DNA of 49,770 bases from Phaeobacter sp. QD34_24 (lineage in GTDB: Bacteria; Pseudomonadota; Alphaproteobacteria; Rhodobacterales; Rhodobacteraceae), in NCBI RefSeq assembly GCF_028890115.1, contig NZ_JARCJD010000024.1, forward strand, positions 1 to 49,770, given 5' to 3'. How positions within the stretch are numbered: the first letter of the stretch is position 1; each line of letters opens with the position of its first letter. The translations under genes were made by a program, and so were the position numbers. Under the pieces are notes generated by a model that did no database searches, was not told the origin of the DNA, and worked only from the letters and a program-made list of their open reading frames with translations. Below are positions 1-7,895 of the stretch, one piece after another.

Positions 1-792
1 TTCATGAACAAGGTTGACCAGGTCGATGACGAAGAGCTGCTCGAGCTCGTCGAAATGGAAATCCGCGAACTGCTGTCCTCCTACGACTTCCCCGGCGACG
101 ATATCCCGATCATCGCAGGTTCCGCCCTGGCGGCGATGGAAGGCCGTGACCCGGAAATCGGCGAGAACAAGATCAAAGAACTGATGGCGGCCGTGGACGA
201 GTACATCCCGACTCCTGAGCGCGCTGTTGACCAGCCGTTCCTGATGCCGATCGAAGACGTGTTCTCGATCTCTGGCCGTGGTACCGTTGTGACCGGTCGT
301 GTTGAGCGTGGCGTGATCAACGTTGGCGACGAAATCGAAATCGTCGGCATCAAAGACACCACCAAGACCACCTGCACCGGCGTTGAAATGTTCCGCAAGC
401 TGCTGGACCGCGGTGAAGCAGGCGACAACATCGGCGCGCTGCTGCGTGGTATCGACCGTGAGTCGGTCGAGCGTGGCCAGGTTCTGTGTAAGCCGGGCTC
501 CGTGACCCCGCACACCAAGTTCGAAGCCGAAGCCTATATCCTGACCAAGGAAGAAGGCGGTCGTCACACCCCGTTCTTTGCGAACTACCGTCCGCAGTTC
601 TACTTCCGCACCACCGACGTCACTGGCACCGTGACCCTGCCGGAAGGCACCGAGATGGTGATGCCGGGCGACAACCTGAAGTTCTCGGTTGAGCTGATCG
701 CACCGATCGCGATGGAAGACGGTCTGCGTTTCGCCATCCGCGAAGGCGGCCGCACCGTCGGCGCCGGCGTTGTGTCGAAGATCATCGAGTAA
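1..792 (+). CDS. tuf: Elongation factor Tu (3' part)
   Basis: EF-Tu delivers aminoacyl-tRNA to the ribosome as a GTP complex in the cytoplasm. The window opens inside the gene, in the G domain at the guanine-specifying NKVD motif (codons 3-6), so about the first third is outside the window; the in-frame ATG at position 4 is internal and not the start. Domain II is recognisable by [16 protein letters not shown] (about residues 87-102 of the visible part), and domain III runs to the stop with the typical ending [12 protein letters not shown] strong terminator follows. EF-Tu is the known substrate of Doc kinases, and a doc-like gene lies 8 kb downstream. The identity is secure; whether a second tuf copy exists cannot be seen. 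Confidence 0.98.
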   Translation, partial: FMNKVDQVDDEELLELVEMEIRELLSSYDFPGDDIPIIAGSALAAMEGRDPEIGENKIKELMAAVDEYIPTPERAVDQPFLMPIEDVFSISGRGTVVTGRVERGVINVGDEIEIVGIKDTTKTTCTGVEMFRKLLDRGEAGDNIGALLRGIDRESVERGQVLCKPGSVTPHTKFEAEAYILTKEEGGRHTPFFANYRPQFYFRTTDVTGTVTLPEGTEMVMPGDNLKFSVELIAPIAMEDGLRFAIREGGRTVGAGVVSKIIE

Positions 793-819
793 TTCGCACG
801 CGCGAATGATCAAACGGAA

Positions 820-847
820 AGGGCGCCCCCGCGGCGCCCTTTTTTTG
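820..847 (+). terminator. Intrinsic terminator after tuf
   Basis: Perfect stem AGGGCGCC (820-827) / GGCGCCCT (833-840) with a 5-nt loop, followed by a run of seven T. It closes the str-type operon (tuf) before the cargo gene on the opposite strand. Confidence 0.92.
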
Positions 848-947
848 TTTGAACGCGATGACCCCTAGACGCACCATCAGGACTGCTTCCAAAATCACTG
901 AAAAAATTTTTTGGACATTTGGGAAGAGCGATTTCAATTGTTGAACG

Positions 948-1769
948 CTATCTGAACCAACGCACAATTTGGTCTCGTGTTCCTTCACTCAATTGGTTGC
1001 GAATAAAGCTGTTTAGGCGGGATGGGTCCGGTTGGTGTGTTATTCCTTCTTCTCGGATGTCCCACGTGTCAAAATCGGTAGGATCGCCAGCAACGATTAG
1101 TCCGATGCCATGTCTGGCGGCTTCATCTTGTACGTCAGACAAAATACTGTCTTCATACATCGAGCTTTTATCATCTGGAATGTAAACAAGAACGTAGGCT
1201 TTCGTTGCGGATCGTCTGTGGGCCAGCGCTTCATATACTGCGGTGACATTGAAGCCGCTGTAGTGCTTTATCTCAAAAGACACTATGTCCAGATGTCTCC
1301 CTGGAACATAGGTGTAAGTGGTCATAGACGCGACGGTTACATCTGGCCTTGTCCAGACTCCATCAGCGCGACGCCCGCCCTGTGCAGTGTTTTCAACAAT
1401 AAACTGGTCAAACGGTTGATCTTTTACCCAGCGGTCTCTCAGCACGTCGAGAATCGGAGGGTATAGAGACAATTCATTTGGAAACTTTTCGTCAGCTAGT
1501 GTTTCAGGGGCACTTGATGAATCGCCGTCGTGGGTAGGATCTGTGGTGGAGGCGAGGGTTACGCGCCTTATACTTCCACCTCGGCCTTTCCCGGTTGTGA
1601 TTTGACCATCTTCGATTAGTTTGCTGCGCACAGCCAAATACAAGTCATTGTCCCAGCCCAGAGCCTCGCGGAGAGACTTGTTTCCAATGCTTTCTTCCTC
1701 TGGAACCTTGTCTATCAGTGAGGCTTTGAGTTGGTCTATTTCAGTACTCGTTTTTCCTGTTAACGGCAT
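948..1769 (-). CDS. Winged-helix plus PD-(D/E)XK nuclease-like protein, hypothetical
   Basis: I do not recognise a named gene. The first part (about residues 27-70) looks like a winged helix: a helix-rich segment ending in a basic GKGRGGSIRR wing. After an acidic, Ser/Thr-rich linker, the C-terminal part starts with LYPPILDVL and carries RPDV (Asp about 143) and, some 23 residues later, FEIK (Glu166, Lys168), then ALAHRRSATKAYVLVY. Spacing and context fit a PD-(D/E)XK restriction-endonuclease fold; this is inference from motifs. The start at 1769 has AAGGGA ten bases upstream; an in-frame ATG at 1796 gives nine more residues but lacks a ribosome binding site and overlaps a TATGAT that could be the -10. 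The gene is less GC-rich than its neighbours and lies between tuf and rpsJ, which suggests acquisition. Confidence 0.72.
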   Translation of the reverse strand: MPLTGKTSTEIDQLKASLIDKVPEEESIGNKSLREALGWDNDLYLAVRSKLIEDGQITTGKGRGGSIRRVTLASTTDPTHDGDSSSAPETLADEKFPNELSLYPPILDVLRDRWVKDQPFDQFIVENTAQGGRRADGVWTRPDVTVASMTTYTYVPGRHLDIVSFEIKHYSGFNVTAVYEALAHRRSATKAYVLVYIPDDKSSMYEDSILSDVQDEAARHGIGLIVAGDPTDFDTWDIREEGITHQPDPSRLNSFIRNQLSEGTRDQIVRWFR

Positions 1770-1855
1770 ATTGCGATAATCCCTTATCGAAATCATAGAT
1801 TGAATGTAGCGAAGTTCGCTTCGGACTGGCTACCCCAGATTTGCTACCATCCCCC

Positions 1856-1884
1856 TTGCCACCTCTGCCCAACGGGTGTAACAG
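1856..1884 (+). promoter_or_regulatory. Candidate promoter of the rpsJ block
   Basis: TTGCCA (1856-1861), 17-base spacer, TAACAG (1879-1884), followed by GC-rich GCCCCATCCC. The -10 is only a partial match, but the arrangement matches candidates before rplB and rpmC. Not tested experimentally. Confidence 0.42.
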
Positions 1885-1908
1885 GCCCCATCCCGCATGT
1901 CGGGAACA

Positions 1909-1967
1909 GGGCGGGGTGATTCCCGCCCTTTGGGTTCGATGAGGGTGTGCGGTGGTCGCAGACCCTC
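1909..1967 (+). promoter_or_regulatory. rpsJ leader, two stable hairpins
   Basis: Two consecutive stems lie in the about 110-nt leader. The first is GGGCGGG (1909-1915) / CCCGCCC (1922-1928). The second is GAGGGT (1941-1946) / ACCCTC (1962-1967), with a 2x2 internal loop and an inner GCG/CGC stem. There is no T run, so these are not terminators; an autogenous ribosomal-protein leader is possible but unproven. Confidence 0.45.
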
Positions 1968-2001
1968 CTCTCAACTCCAACGCCTACAAAAGGCTGACGA
2001 A

Positions 2002-2316
2002 ATGCAAAGTCAAAACATTCGCATTCGGCTGAAGGCTTTTGATTACCGCGTGCTGGATGCCAGCACCCAGGAAATCGTGAACACTGCAAAGCGCACCGGC
2101 GCGCAGGTTCGTGGCCCGATCCCGCTTCCGAACAAGATCGAGAAATTCACCGTTCTGCGTGGTCCCCACGTCGACAAGAAATCCCGTGACCAGTTCGAGA
2201 TCCGTACGCACAAGCGTATGCTGGATATCGTTGATCCGACCCCCCAGACCGTGGACGCGCTGATGAAGCTCGACCTGGCGGCTGGCGTGGACGTCGAGAT
2301 CAAGCTGCAGTCGTAA
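2002..2316 (+). CDS. rpsJ: 30S ribosomal protein S10
   Basis: S10 is a 30S head protein; in many bacteria it also acts as NusE in antitermination. The 104-residue product starts [19 protein letters not shown] and contains the conserved [25 protein letters not shown] region, the usual length for the family. The upstream in-frame ATG at 1897 is rejected because it lies in the leader hairpins and gives a non-conserved extension. It is the first gene of the S10 block, which continues with rplC 18 bases after its stop, and it is separated from tuf by a divergent non-ribosomal gene. Confidence 0.98.
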   Translation: MQSQNIRIRLKAFDYRVLDASTQEIVNTAKRTGAQVRGPIPLPNKIEKFTVLRGPHVDKKSRDQFEIRTHKRMLDIVDPTPQTVDALMKLDLAAGVDVEIKLQS

Positions 2317-2334
2317 GATCGGAGGGTAATGAAT

Positions 2335-3060
2335 ATGCGCTCTGGTATTATCGCAAAGAAAGTCGGCATGACCCGGCTGTTCATGGAAGACGGCAAGCAG
2401 ATCCCTGTTACCGTTCTTCACTTGGACGGTCTGCAGGTGGTGTCGCAACGCACCGAAGACAAAGACGGCTACACCGCCGTTCAGCTGGGCGCAGGCTCGG
2501 CCAAGGTAAAGCGCGTCTCCAAGGCGATGCGCGGTCACTTTGCCGCTGCAAAGGTTGAACCCAAGCGGAAGCTGGTCGAATTCCGCGTCCCCGCGGATGC
2601 CCTGATCGAAGTCGGCGCCGAAATCTCGGCCGAGCACTTCCTGGAAGGTCAGAAAGTGGACGTGACCGGCGCTTCGATCGGTAAAGGTTTCGCAGGCGCC
2701 ATGAAGCGCTGGAACTTTGGTGGTCTGCGCGCCTCGCACGGTGTGTCGATCTCCCACCGTTCGCACGGCTCCACCGGCCAGTGTCAGGATCCCGGCAAGG
2801 TCTTCAAAGGCAAGAAGATGGCCGGCCACATGGGTGCTGCCCGCGTGACCACCCAGAACCTCGAAGTCGTGAAAACCGACGCCGAGCGTGGCCTGGTGTT
2901 CATCAAAGGCGCCGTGCCCGGTCCGAAATCCGGTTGGGTAACCGTCAAGGATGCCGTCAAGAAGAAAGCGCCCGAAGGTCTGCCCTTCCCGGCGGCTCTG
3001 AAGGCAGCAGCAACCGAAGCACCGGCGGAAGAAGCGCCCGCGGAAGGTGGTGAAGCATGA
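2335..3060 (+). CDS. rplC: 50S ribosomal protein L3
   Basis: L3 is an early assembly protein of the 50S subunit near the peptidyl-transferase centre. The product (241 residues) starts [16 protein letters not shown] and holds the conserved [22 protein letters not shown] segment in its middle. The C-terminus has an Ala/Glu-rich tail that is typical of alphaproteobacteria. GGAGG at 2321-2325 is nine bases from this ATG and only three from the alternative ATG at 2329, so 2335 is preferred. The stop overlaps the start of rplD by four bases, implying translational coupling. Confidence 0.97.
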   Translation: MRSGIIAKKVGMTRLFMEDGKQIPVTVLHLDGLQVVSQRTEDKDGYTAVQLGAGSAKVKRVSKAMRGHFAAAKVEPKRKLVEFRVPADALIEVGAEISAEHFLEGQKVDVTGASIGKGFAGAMKRWNFGGLRASHGVSISHRSHGSTGQCQDPGKVFKGKKMAGHMGAARVTTQNLEVVKTDAERGLVFIKGAVPGPKSGWVTVKDAVKKKAPEGLPFPAALKAAATEAPAEEAPAEGGEA

Positions 3061-3674
3061 AACTTGATGTGATCAAACTCGACGGCGGCAAGGCAGGCGA
3101 CATCGAACTGTCCGAAGACCTGTTCGGTCTGGAGCCGCGTGCGGACATCCTGCACCGTGTGGTCCGCTGGCAGCGCAACAACGCGCAGGCCGGTACCCAC
3201 AAGGTCAAGACCCGCTCGGAGACCTCCTACTCGACCAAGAAGATCTACCGCCAAAAGGGCACCGGTGGCGCACGCCATGGTGACCGTAACGCGCCGATCT
3301 TCCGCAAGGGTGGTATCTACAAGGGTCCGACCCCGCGCAGCCACGGCCACGAGCTGACCAAGAAGTTCCGCAAGCTGGGCCTGCGCCACGCGCTGTCCGC
3401 CAAGGCGAAAGCCGGTGAGCTGGTCGTGATCGAGGACGCAACCGCAGAAGGCAAGACCGCACTGCTGGCCAAACAGGTGAAGAACCTGGGCTGGAAGCGC
3501 GCGCTGGTCATCGACGGTGCCTCGGTGAACGAGGGTTTCCTCAAAGCATCGCGCAACATCGAAGGTCTGGATATCCTGCCGACGATGGGTGCAAACGTCT
3601 ATGACATCCTCAAGCGTGACACGCTGGTGATCACCAAGGCGGGTGTCGAAGCACTGGAGGCTCGACTGAAATGA
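3057..3674 (+). CDS. rplD: 50S ribosomal protein L4
   Basis: L4 lines the nascent-peptide exit tunnel; in enterobacteria it also represses the S10 operon. The 205-residue product has the tunnel-loop signature [20 protein letters not shown] and then [15 protein letters not shown], both hallmarks of bacterial L4. It overlaps rplC by four bases upstream and rplW by four bases downstream (ATGA), so rplC-rplD-rplW are translationally coupled. Whether L4-mediated attenuation works here is unknown; the rpsJ leader hairpins are the place to look. Confidence 0.98.
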   Translation: MKLDVIKLDGGKAGDIELSEDLFGLEPRADILHRVVRWQRNNAQAGTHKVKTRSETSYSTKKIYRQKGTGGARHGDRNAPIFRKGGIYKGPTPRSHGHELTKKFRKLGLRHALSAKAKAGELVVIEDATAEGKTALLAKQVKNLGWKRALVIDGASVNEGFLKASRNIEGLDILPTMGANVYDILKRDTLVITKAGVEALEARLK

Positions 3675-3967
3675 GCGCGAAGGCAGAACACTACGACGTG
3701 ATCCGCAAGCCGATCATCACCGAGAAATCCACCATGGCATCGGAAGCCGGTGCAGTGGTTTTCGAAGTGGCGATCGACAGCAACAAGCCCCAGATCAAGG
3801 AGGCCGTCGAGGCGCTCTTTGGTGTGAAGGTCAAAGCGGTCAACACCACCATCACCAAGGGTAAGGTCAAGCGTTTCCGCGGCCAGATCGGCCGTCGCAA
3901 GGACGTCAAGAAAGCCTATGTGACCCTGGAAGAAGGCAACACCATCGACGTGTCCACCGGACTCTGA
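3671..3967 (+). CDS. rplW: 50S ribosomal protein L23
   Basis: L23 sits at the tunnel exit and is the docking site for trigger factor and SRP. The product (98 residues) begins [21 protein letters not shown] and contains [15 protein letters not shown], with the normal family length. It overlaps rplD by four bases. Normally rplB follows directly; here a terminator and an HNH-type gene intervene, and rplB starts 1.2 kb later. Confidence 0.98.
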   Translation: MSAKAEHYDVIRKPIITEKSTMASEAGAVVFEVAIDSNKPQIKEAVEALFGVKVKAVNTTITKGKVKRFRGQIGRRKDVKKAYVTLEEGNTIDVSTGL

Positions 3968-3991
3968 GATCTGTTCCTTTTGAAAAGATCG

Positions 3992-4020
3992 AAGGCCCTC
4001 GCGAAAGCGGGGGCCTTTTT
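3992..4020 (+). terminator. Intrinsic terminator after rplW
   Basis: An 11-bp stem (AAGGCCCTCGC / GCGGGGGCCTT, one G-U pair) closed by a GAAA tetraloop and followed by TTTTT. It splits the S10 operon between rplW and rplB. Confidence 0.92.
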
Positions 4021-4049
4021 CGTTGGGTTGCGTTCAAACCACGAAGGGC

Positions 4050-4123
4050 GGCGCCTGACCCTAGGCGGGCGTGAAGCGCCCTCCTGGGGGGAGGGTCGGG
4101 CGCAGCCCGGCCTGCGGCCGGGC
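4050..4123. repeat. REP-like cluster of palindromes
   Basis: Three stems in a row: CGCCT/AGGCG (4052-4067), CCCTCC/GGAGGG (4079-4095) and GCCCGGCC/GGCCGGGC (4105-4123), with further overlapping pairings between them. No coding signal. The first part, GGCGCCTGACCCTAG (4050-4064), recurs with one mismatch at about 13805-13819. It looks like a dispersed intergenic repeat; copy number in the genome cannot be judged here. Confidence 0.5.
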
Positions 4124-4126
4124 ACG

Positions 4127-4156
4127 TTGACGCAATGGTCGGTGCTCAACTAGTCT
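4127..4156 (+). promoter_or_regulatory. Candidate promoter of the HNH-type gene
   Basis: TTGACG (4127-4132), 18-base spacer, TAGTCT (4151-4156). The predicted transcript start near 4163 favours translation from the ATG at 4188. Confidence 0.35.
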
Positions 4157-4187
4157 GCCGACGTTAATGTATCTAAGCAGTTGCAGA

Positions 4188-4913
4188 ATGAGAACTTTTG
4201 ACGAATTTGAAAGTGAAACATGTTTCCTTTGTGGGTCTGCGGAAGACCTTTGCGGTGAACACAAAGTCAAGCGGTCTCTCATAAAGGCTCATGCCCTTGG
4301 GGACAAAACAGAATTTCATAGCTCGATGAATGCACGACCACTTTTGGCTCAAAGCCCAAAATCAAAGGTGTTCCACTTTAAGTCGAGGATTTGTCGTACC
4401 TGCAATTCATCCCGTACACAGCCAGCCGACCTTGCGTTCGATGAATTCCATCAGAGGCTCCATAGATTTTGGAGTGATGTGAAAACTTCCGCTCTAAATG
4501 AAGCGCCCGCGCATCAGGTAGTGGAAGAAGTTGGGGGCGTTCCGCTGGATGTGTTTCGCTATTTTGCGAAGTTGCTTTGCGGCTTACTTGCGGATGTTGG
4601 AGGGCCACGCCCAATCCTCATAGCCGATTTTGCTATGGGGCTTTCCGACGAAAATCACATCAAACTCAAAATATCGGATCTTAGAAAAAGGCGGGTGAAC
4701 CTCCCACTACCTGTCGCCAACTCCGGAGGCTTAAGATGTTGGGTAGACGGCGATGAACTGTTGGTGAGGACTTTTGAAGGCTCCCTTTCTGCTGGATTCA
4801 TCGATTATGATTATTGGGTGAGATTAAAGGCACATGCTAGTCGCGAGCTTGCAACTGGGTTTCCTGCGTTCACTGAACGATGCCGACGGGGCGGCCTATA
4901 TGATTCATCGTAA
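4188..4913 (+). CDS. HNH-type zinc endonuclease-like protein, hypothetical
   Basis: Not a named gene that I recognise. The N-terminal 80 residues show an HNH-like treble-clef pattern: CFLC (Cys12, Cys15), then EHKVKRSL (Glu24-His25, the likely metal/catalytic His), then CRTCNSSRTQ (Cys69, Cys72, Asn73) followed by AD-x-AFDEF. The remaining 160 residues have no motif I can place. An ATG at 4167 would add seven residues; neither start has a clear ribosome binding site, and the later start fits the candidate promoter. The gene is clearly more AT-rich than the ribosomal genes around it, stands alone between the rplW terminator and the rplB promoter, and is probably horizontally acquired. A DNA-cleaving role is inference. 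Confidence 0.7.
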   Translation: MRTFDEFESETCFLCGSAEDLCGEHKVKRSLIKAHALGDKTEFHSSMNARPLLAQSPKSKVFHFKSRICRTCNSSRTQPADLAFDEFHQRLHRFWSDVKTSALNEAPAHQVVEEVGGVPLDVFRYFAKLLCGLLADVGGPRPILIADFAMGLSDENHIKLKISDLRKRRVNLPLPVANSGGLRCWVDGDELLVRTFEGSLSAGFIDYDYWVRLKAHASRELATGFPAFTERCRRGGLYDSS

Positions 4914-4918
4914 ACCCA

Positions 4919-4947
4919 TTGCCACCCCCAGCAACCTCTGCTAAACG
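4919..4947 (+). promoter_or_regulatory. Candidate promoter of the rplB block
   Basis: TTGCCA (4919-4924), 17-base spacer, TAAACG (4942-4947), followed by GCACCAATCC. It starts five bases after the stop codon of the HNH-type gene and would restart transcription of rplB-rplP after the rplW terminator. Confidence 0.5.
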
Positions 4948-5041
4948 GCACCAATCCTGAAGGCCTCGGATTCGTCCGGGGCTGTCTCTTTTGTCGGGAT
5001 ACTGAATAACCTGGGACCTTCGGGGCCCTTCAGATCGGTCA

Positions 5042-5069
5042 CCTGACCCGCCGCATGCGGCACATCAGG
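5042..5069 (+). promoter_or_regulatory. rplB leader hairpin
   Basis: Nested stem: outer CCTGA (5042-5046) / TCAGG (5065-5069), a 3x3 internal loop, and inner GCCGC (5050-5054) / GCGGC (5057-5061). It lies 70 nt before rplB with no T run. The layout (stem, symmetric internal loop, stem) resembles the second rpsJ leader hairpin. Function unknown. Confidence 0.4.
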
Positions 5070-5137
5070 GGGCTTTAACATAGCTGGGTCAAAGACAAGA
5101 ACCTAAGACCCGGCACGCTAAACGGAAGACAGAAAGC

Positions 5138-5980
5138 ATGGCACTTAAGTCGTATAAACCGACGACGCCGGGCCAGCGTGGGCTGGTTCTGATCGACCGT
5201 TCGGAGCTTTGGAAAGGGCGTCCGGTCAAGTCTCTCACTGAGGGTCTGACCAAATCGGGCGGCCGGAACAACACCGGACGGATCACTTCTCGCCGCCGTG
5301 GTGGTGGCGCAAAGCGTCTTTACCGGATCGTTGACTTCAAACGGAACAAATTTGATGTCGCCGCAACCGTCGAGCGCATTGAATATGACCCCAACCGGAC
5401 TGCCTTCATCGCCCTGGTGAAGTACGAGGACGGCGAGCAGGCCTATATCCTGGCCCCTCAGCGTCTGGCAGTTGGTGACAAGGTCATCGCCTCCGCAAAG
5501 GCAGACATCAAGCCGGGCAACGCGATGCCGTTCTCGGGCATGCCGATCGGTACCATCATCCACAACATCGAAATGAAGCCCGGCAAAGGCGGCCAGATCG
5601 CCCGTGCAGCCGGTACCTACGCTCAGTTCGTTGGTCGTGACGGTGGCTACGCTCAGATCCGCCTGTCCTCGGGTGAACTTCGCATGGTCCGCCAGGAATG
5701 CATGGCAACCGTTGGTGCGGTTTCCAACCCCGACAACAGCAACCAGAACTACGGTAAAGCTGGCCGTATGCGCCACAAGGGCAAGCGTCCTTCGGTGCGT
5801 GGTGTGGTCATGAACCCGATCGATCACCCGCACGGTGGTGGTGAAGGTCGTACCTCTGGTGGTCGTCACCCGGTGACCCCCTGGGGTAAGCCGACCAAGG
5901 GTAAGCGTACCCGCAACAAAAACAAAGCGTCGCAAAAGCTTATCATCCGCTCGCGTCACGCCAAGAAGAAGGGGCGTTAA
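5138..5980 (+). CDS. rplB: 50S ribosomal protein L2
   Basis: L2 is an rRNA-binding protein essential for subunit association and peptidyl-transferase activity. The 280-residue product starts [17 protein letters not shown] and has the conserved C-terminal segment [20 protein letters not shown], including the invariant histidine. The length is normal. It begins a five-gene block (rplB-rpsS-rplV-rpsC-rplP) with short or overlapping junctions, and it has an unusually long 190-nt leader because of the upstream cargo. Confidence 0.98.
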   Translation: MALKSYKPTTPGQRGLVLIDRSELWKGRPVKSLTEGLTKSGGRNNTGRITSRRRGGGAKRLYRIVDFKRNKFDVAATVERIEYDPNRTAFIALVKYEDGEQAYILAPQRLAVGDKVIASAKADIKPGNAMPFSGMPIGTIIHNIEMKPGKGGQIARAAGTYAQFVGRDGGYAQIRLSSGELRMVRQECMATVGAVSNPDNSNQNYGKAGRMRHKGKRPSVRGVVMNPIDHPHGGGEGRTSGGRHPVTPWGKPTKGKRTRNKNKASQKLIIRSRHAKKKGR

Positions 5981-5983
5981 TCT

Positions 5984-6262
5984 ATGTCTCGCTCTGTATG
6001 GAAAGGTCCTTTCGTTGACAGCTACGTGCTTAAGAAAGCCGAAGCTGCACGTGAATCGGGCCGCAATGAAGTGATCAAGATCTGGTCGCGTCGCAGCACC
6101 ATCCTGCCCCAGTTCGTGGGTCTGACCTTTGGTGTCTACAACGGCCAGAAGCACATCCCTGTCAACGTCTCGGAAGACATGATCGGTCAGAAGTTCGGTG
6201 AGTATTCGCCGACCCGGACCTACTATGGTCATGCTGCGGACAAGAAAGCGAAGCGGAAGTAA
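5984..6262 (+). CDS. rpsS: 30S ribosomal protein S19
   Basis: S19 forms a complex with S13 in the 30S head that contacts tRNA. The product has 92 residues, starts [20 protein letters not shown] and shows the family signature ITEF-equivalent region as [17 protein letters not shown] at the C-terminus. It starts three bases after the rplB stop and is followed three bases later by rplV. Confidence 0.98.
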   Translation: MSRSVWKGPFVDSYVLKKAEAARESGRNEVIKIWSRRSTILPQFVGLTFGVYNGQKHIPVNVSEDMIGQKFGEYSPTRTYYGHAADKKAKRK

Positions 6263-6265
6263 GTC

Positions 6266-6646
6266 ATGGGTAAGGAAAAGAATCCCCGCCGCGTGGCCGA
6301 CAACGAAGCAATGGCGAAAACCCGCATGCTTCGCACCAGCCCGCAGAAACTGAACCTGGTGGCTCAGATGATCCGTGGCAAGAAAGTGGACAAGGCCCTG
6401 ACGGACCTGACTTTCTCCAACAAGCGGATCGCGCAGGACGTGAAGAAATGCCTTCAGTCCGCCATCGCCAACGCCGAGAACAACCACAACCTGGACGTCG
6501 ATGAACTGATCGTCGCCGAGGCATGGGTCGGCAAGAACATGACCATGAAACGCGGTCGTCCGCGGGCCCGTGGTCGCTTCGGCAAGATCCTGAAGCCGTT
6601 CGCCGAGATCACCATCAAGGTGCGTCAAGTTGAGGAGCAAGCCTAA
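6266..6646 (+). CDS. rplV: 50S ribosomal protein L22
   Basis: L22 extends a beta hairpin into the exit tunnel. The product (126 residues) contains [20 protein letters not shown]-like sequence near residue 15-35 and the tunnel-hairpin region [18 protein letters not shown] (about residues 92-109), the site where macrolide-resistance changes occur in other bacteria. Its stop codon overlaps the rpsC start by one base (TAATG). Confidence 0.98.
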   Translation: MGKEKNPRRVADNEAMAKTRMLRTSPQKLNLVAQMIRGKKVDKALTDLTFSNKRIAQDVKKCLQSAIANAENNHNLDVDELIVAEAWVGKNMTMKRGRPRARGRFGKILKPFAEITIKVRQVEEQA

Positions 6647-7356
6647 TGGGACATAAAGTCAATCCGGTCGGCATGCGCCTTCAGGTCAACCGCACCTGGG
6701 ACAGCCGTTGGTACGCCGACACCAAGGACTACGGCGATCTTCTGCTGGAAGATCTGAAAATCCGCGAGTTCATCAAGGAAGAGTGCAAGCAGGCAGGTGT
6801 TGCCCGCGTGATCATCGAGCGCCCCCACAAGAAGTGCCGTGTGACCATTCACACCGCGCGTCCGGGCGTGATCATCGGCAAGAAAGGCGCCGACATCGAG
6901 GTTCTTCGCAAGAAGATCGCCGCGATGACCGAGTCGGAACTGCACCTCAACATCGTTGAAGTCCGCAAGCCCGAGATGGACGCTCAGCTGGTCGGCGAGA
7001 GCATCGCCCAGCAGCTGGAACGTCGTGTCTCCTTCCGTCGCGCGATGAAGCGTGCCGTTCAGAACGCAATGCGCATGGGCGCCCTGGGTATCCGGGTGAA
7101 CGTCGCGGGTCGTCTGGGTGGTGCCGAAATCGCCCGTACCGAATGGTACCGTGAAGGCCGTGTGCCGCTGCACACCCTGCGCGCCGACATCGATTACGCT
7201 CACTCCGAAGCCATGACCCCCTATGGGATCATCGGGATCAAGGTCTGGATCTTCAAAGGCGAGATCATGGAGCATGACCCGCAGGCGCGTGATCGTAAGT
7301 CTCAGGAAATCCAGGACGGCCCTGCACCCCGTGGTGCTGGTGGCGGTCGTCGCTAA
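6646..7356 (+). CDS. rpsC: 30S ribosomal protein S3
   Basis: S3 helps form the mRNA entry channel of the 30S subunit. The 236-residue product has an N-terminal [20 protein letters not shown], a KH domain with the GxxG loop in [18 protein letters not shown] (about residues 75-92), and a C-terminal domain with [14 protein letters not shown] Gly/Arg-rich tail ends the protein. It overlaps rplV by one base and is followed 12 bases later by rplP. Confidence 0.98.
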   Translation: MGHKVNPVGMRLQVNRTWDSRWYADTKDYGDLLLEDLKIREFIKEECKQAGVARVIIERPHKKCRVTIHTARPGVIIGKKGADIEVLRKKIAAMTESELHLNIVEVRKPEMDAQLVGESIAQQLERRVSFRRAMKRAVQNAMRMGALGIRVNVAGRLGGAEIARTEWYREGRVPLHTLRADIDYAHSEAMTPYGIIGIKVWIFKGEIMEHDPQARDRKSQEIQDGPAPRGAGGGRR

Positions 7357-7368
7357 GGAGGGTATGAG

Positions 7369-7782
7369 ATGCTTCAACCCAAGCGTACGAAATTCCGCAA
7401 GATGCAGAAGGGTCGGATCAAGGGTCTGGCCAAGGGTGGTTCCGATCTGAACTTCGGCACCTACGGTCTGAAGGCTCTTGAGCCCGAGCGCGTCACCGCG
7501 CGCCAGATCGAAGCTGCACGTCGTGCCATGACGCGTCACATGAAGCGTCAGGGCCGCGTCTGGATCCGCATCTTCCCGGACACCCCTGTGACCTCCAAGC
7601 CCGTCGAAGTTCGTATGGGTAAAGGTAAGGGCTCCGTGGACTTCTGGGCCTGCAAGGTAAAGCCCGGTCGCGTGATGTTCGAAATCGACGGCGTCAATGA
7701 CGACATCGCCCGCGAGGCCCTGCGCCTGGCCGCGATGAAGCTGCCGATCAAGACCCGCGTCGTGGTCCGCGAAGACTGGTAA
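7369..7782 (+). CDS. rplP: 50S ribosomal protein L16
   Basis: L16 binds between the 5S rRNA region and the A/P sites and is a late assembly protein. The product (137 residues) starts [16 protein letters not shown] and contains [18 protein letters not shown]. Arg82, in [11 protein letters not shown], corresponds by position to Arg81 of E. coli L16, which is hydroxylated there by the 2OG oxygenase YcfD (RoxA). GGAGG lies eight bases before the ATG. Normally rpmC follows at once; here a terminator and three unrelated genes intervene. Confidence 0.98.
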   Translation: MLQPKRTKFRKMQKGRIKGLAKGGSDLNFGTYGLKALEPERVTARQIEAARRAMTRHMKRQGRVWIRIFPDTPVTSKPVEVRMGKGKGSVDFWACKVKPGRVMFEIDGVNDDIAREALRLAAMKLPIKTRVVVREDW

Positions 7783-7806
7783 GCCCGGTTTTGTCGCAAG
7801 AAATAG

Positions 7807-7839
7807 AAACCCCCGCCGAGCAATCGGCGGGGGTTTTTT
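7807..7839 (+). terminator. Intrinsic terminator after rplP
   Basis: Perfect stem CCCCCGCCGA (7810-7819) / TCGGCGGGGG (7824-7833), GCAA loop, six T. It ends the rplB-rplP block 25 bases after the rplP stop. Confidence 0.95.
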
Positions 7840-7895
7840 CTTTTGGGCCGCGTGCCCTCTCGCCCTCTCGCCTTGACTGGAGTATGAACGGGACC

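Noticed and set aside
1-792. tuf as a pseudogene lacking its 5' end
   Set aside because: The reading frame is open from base 1 and simply runs off the window edge; all visible domains are intact.
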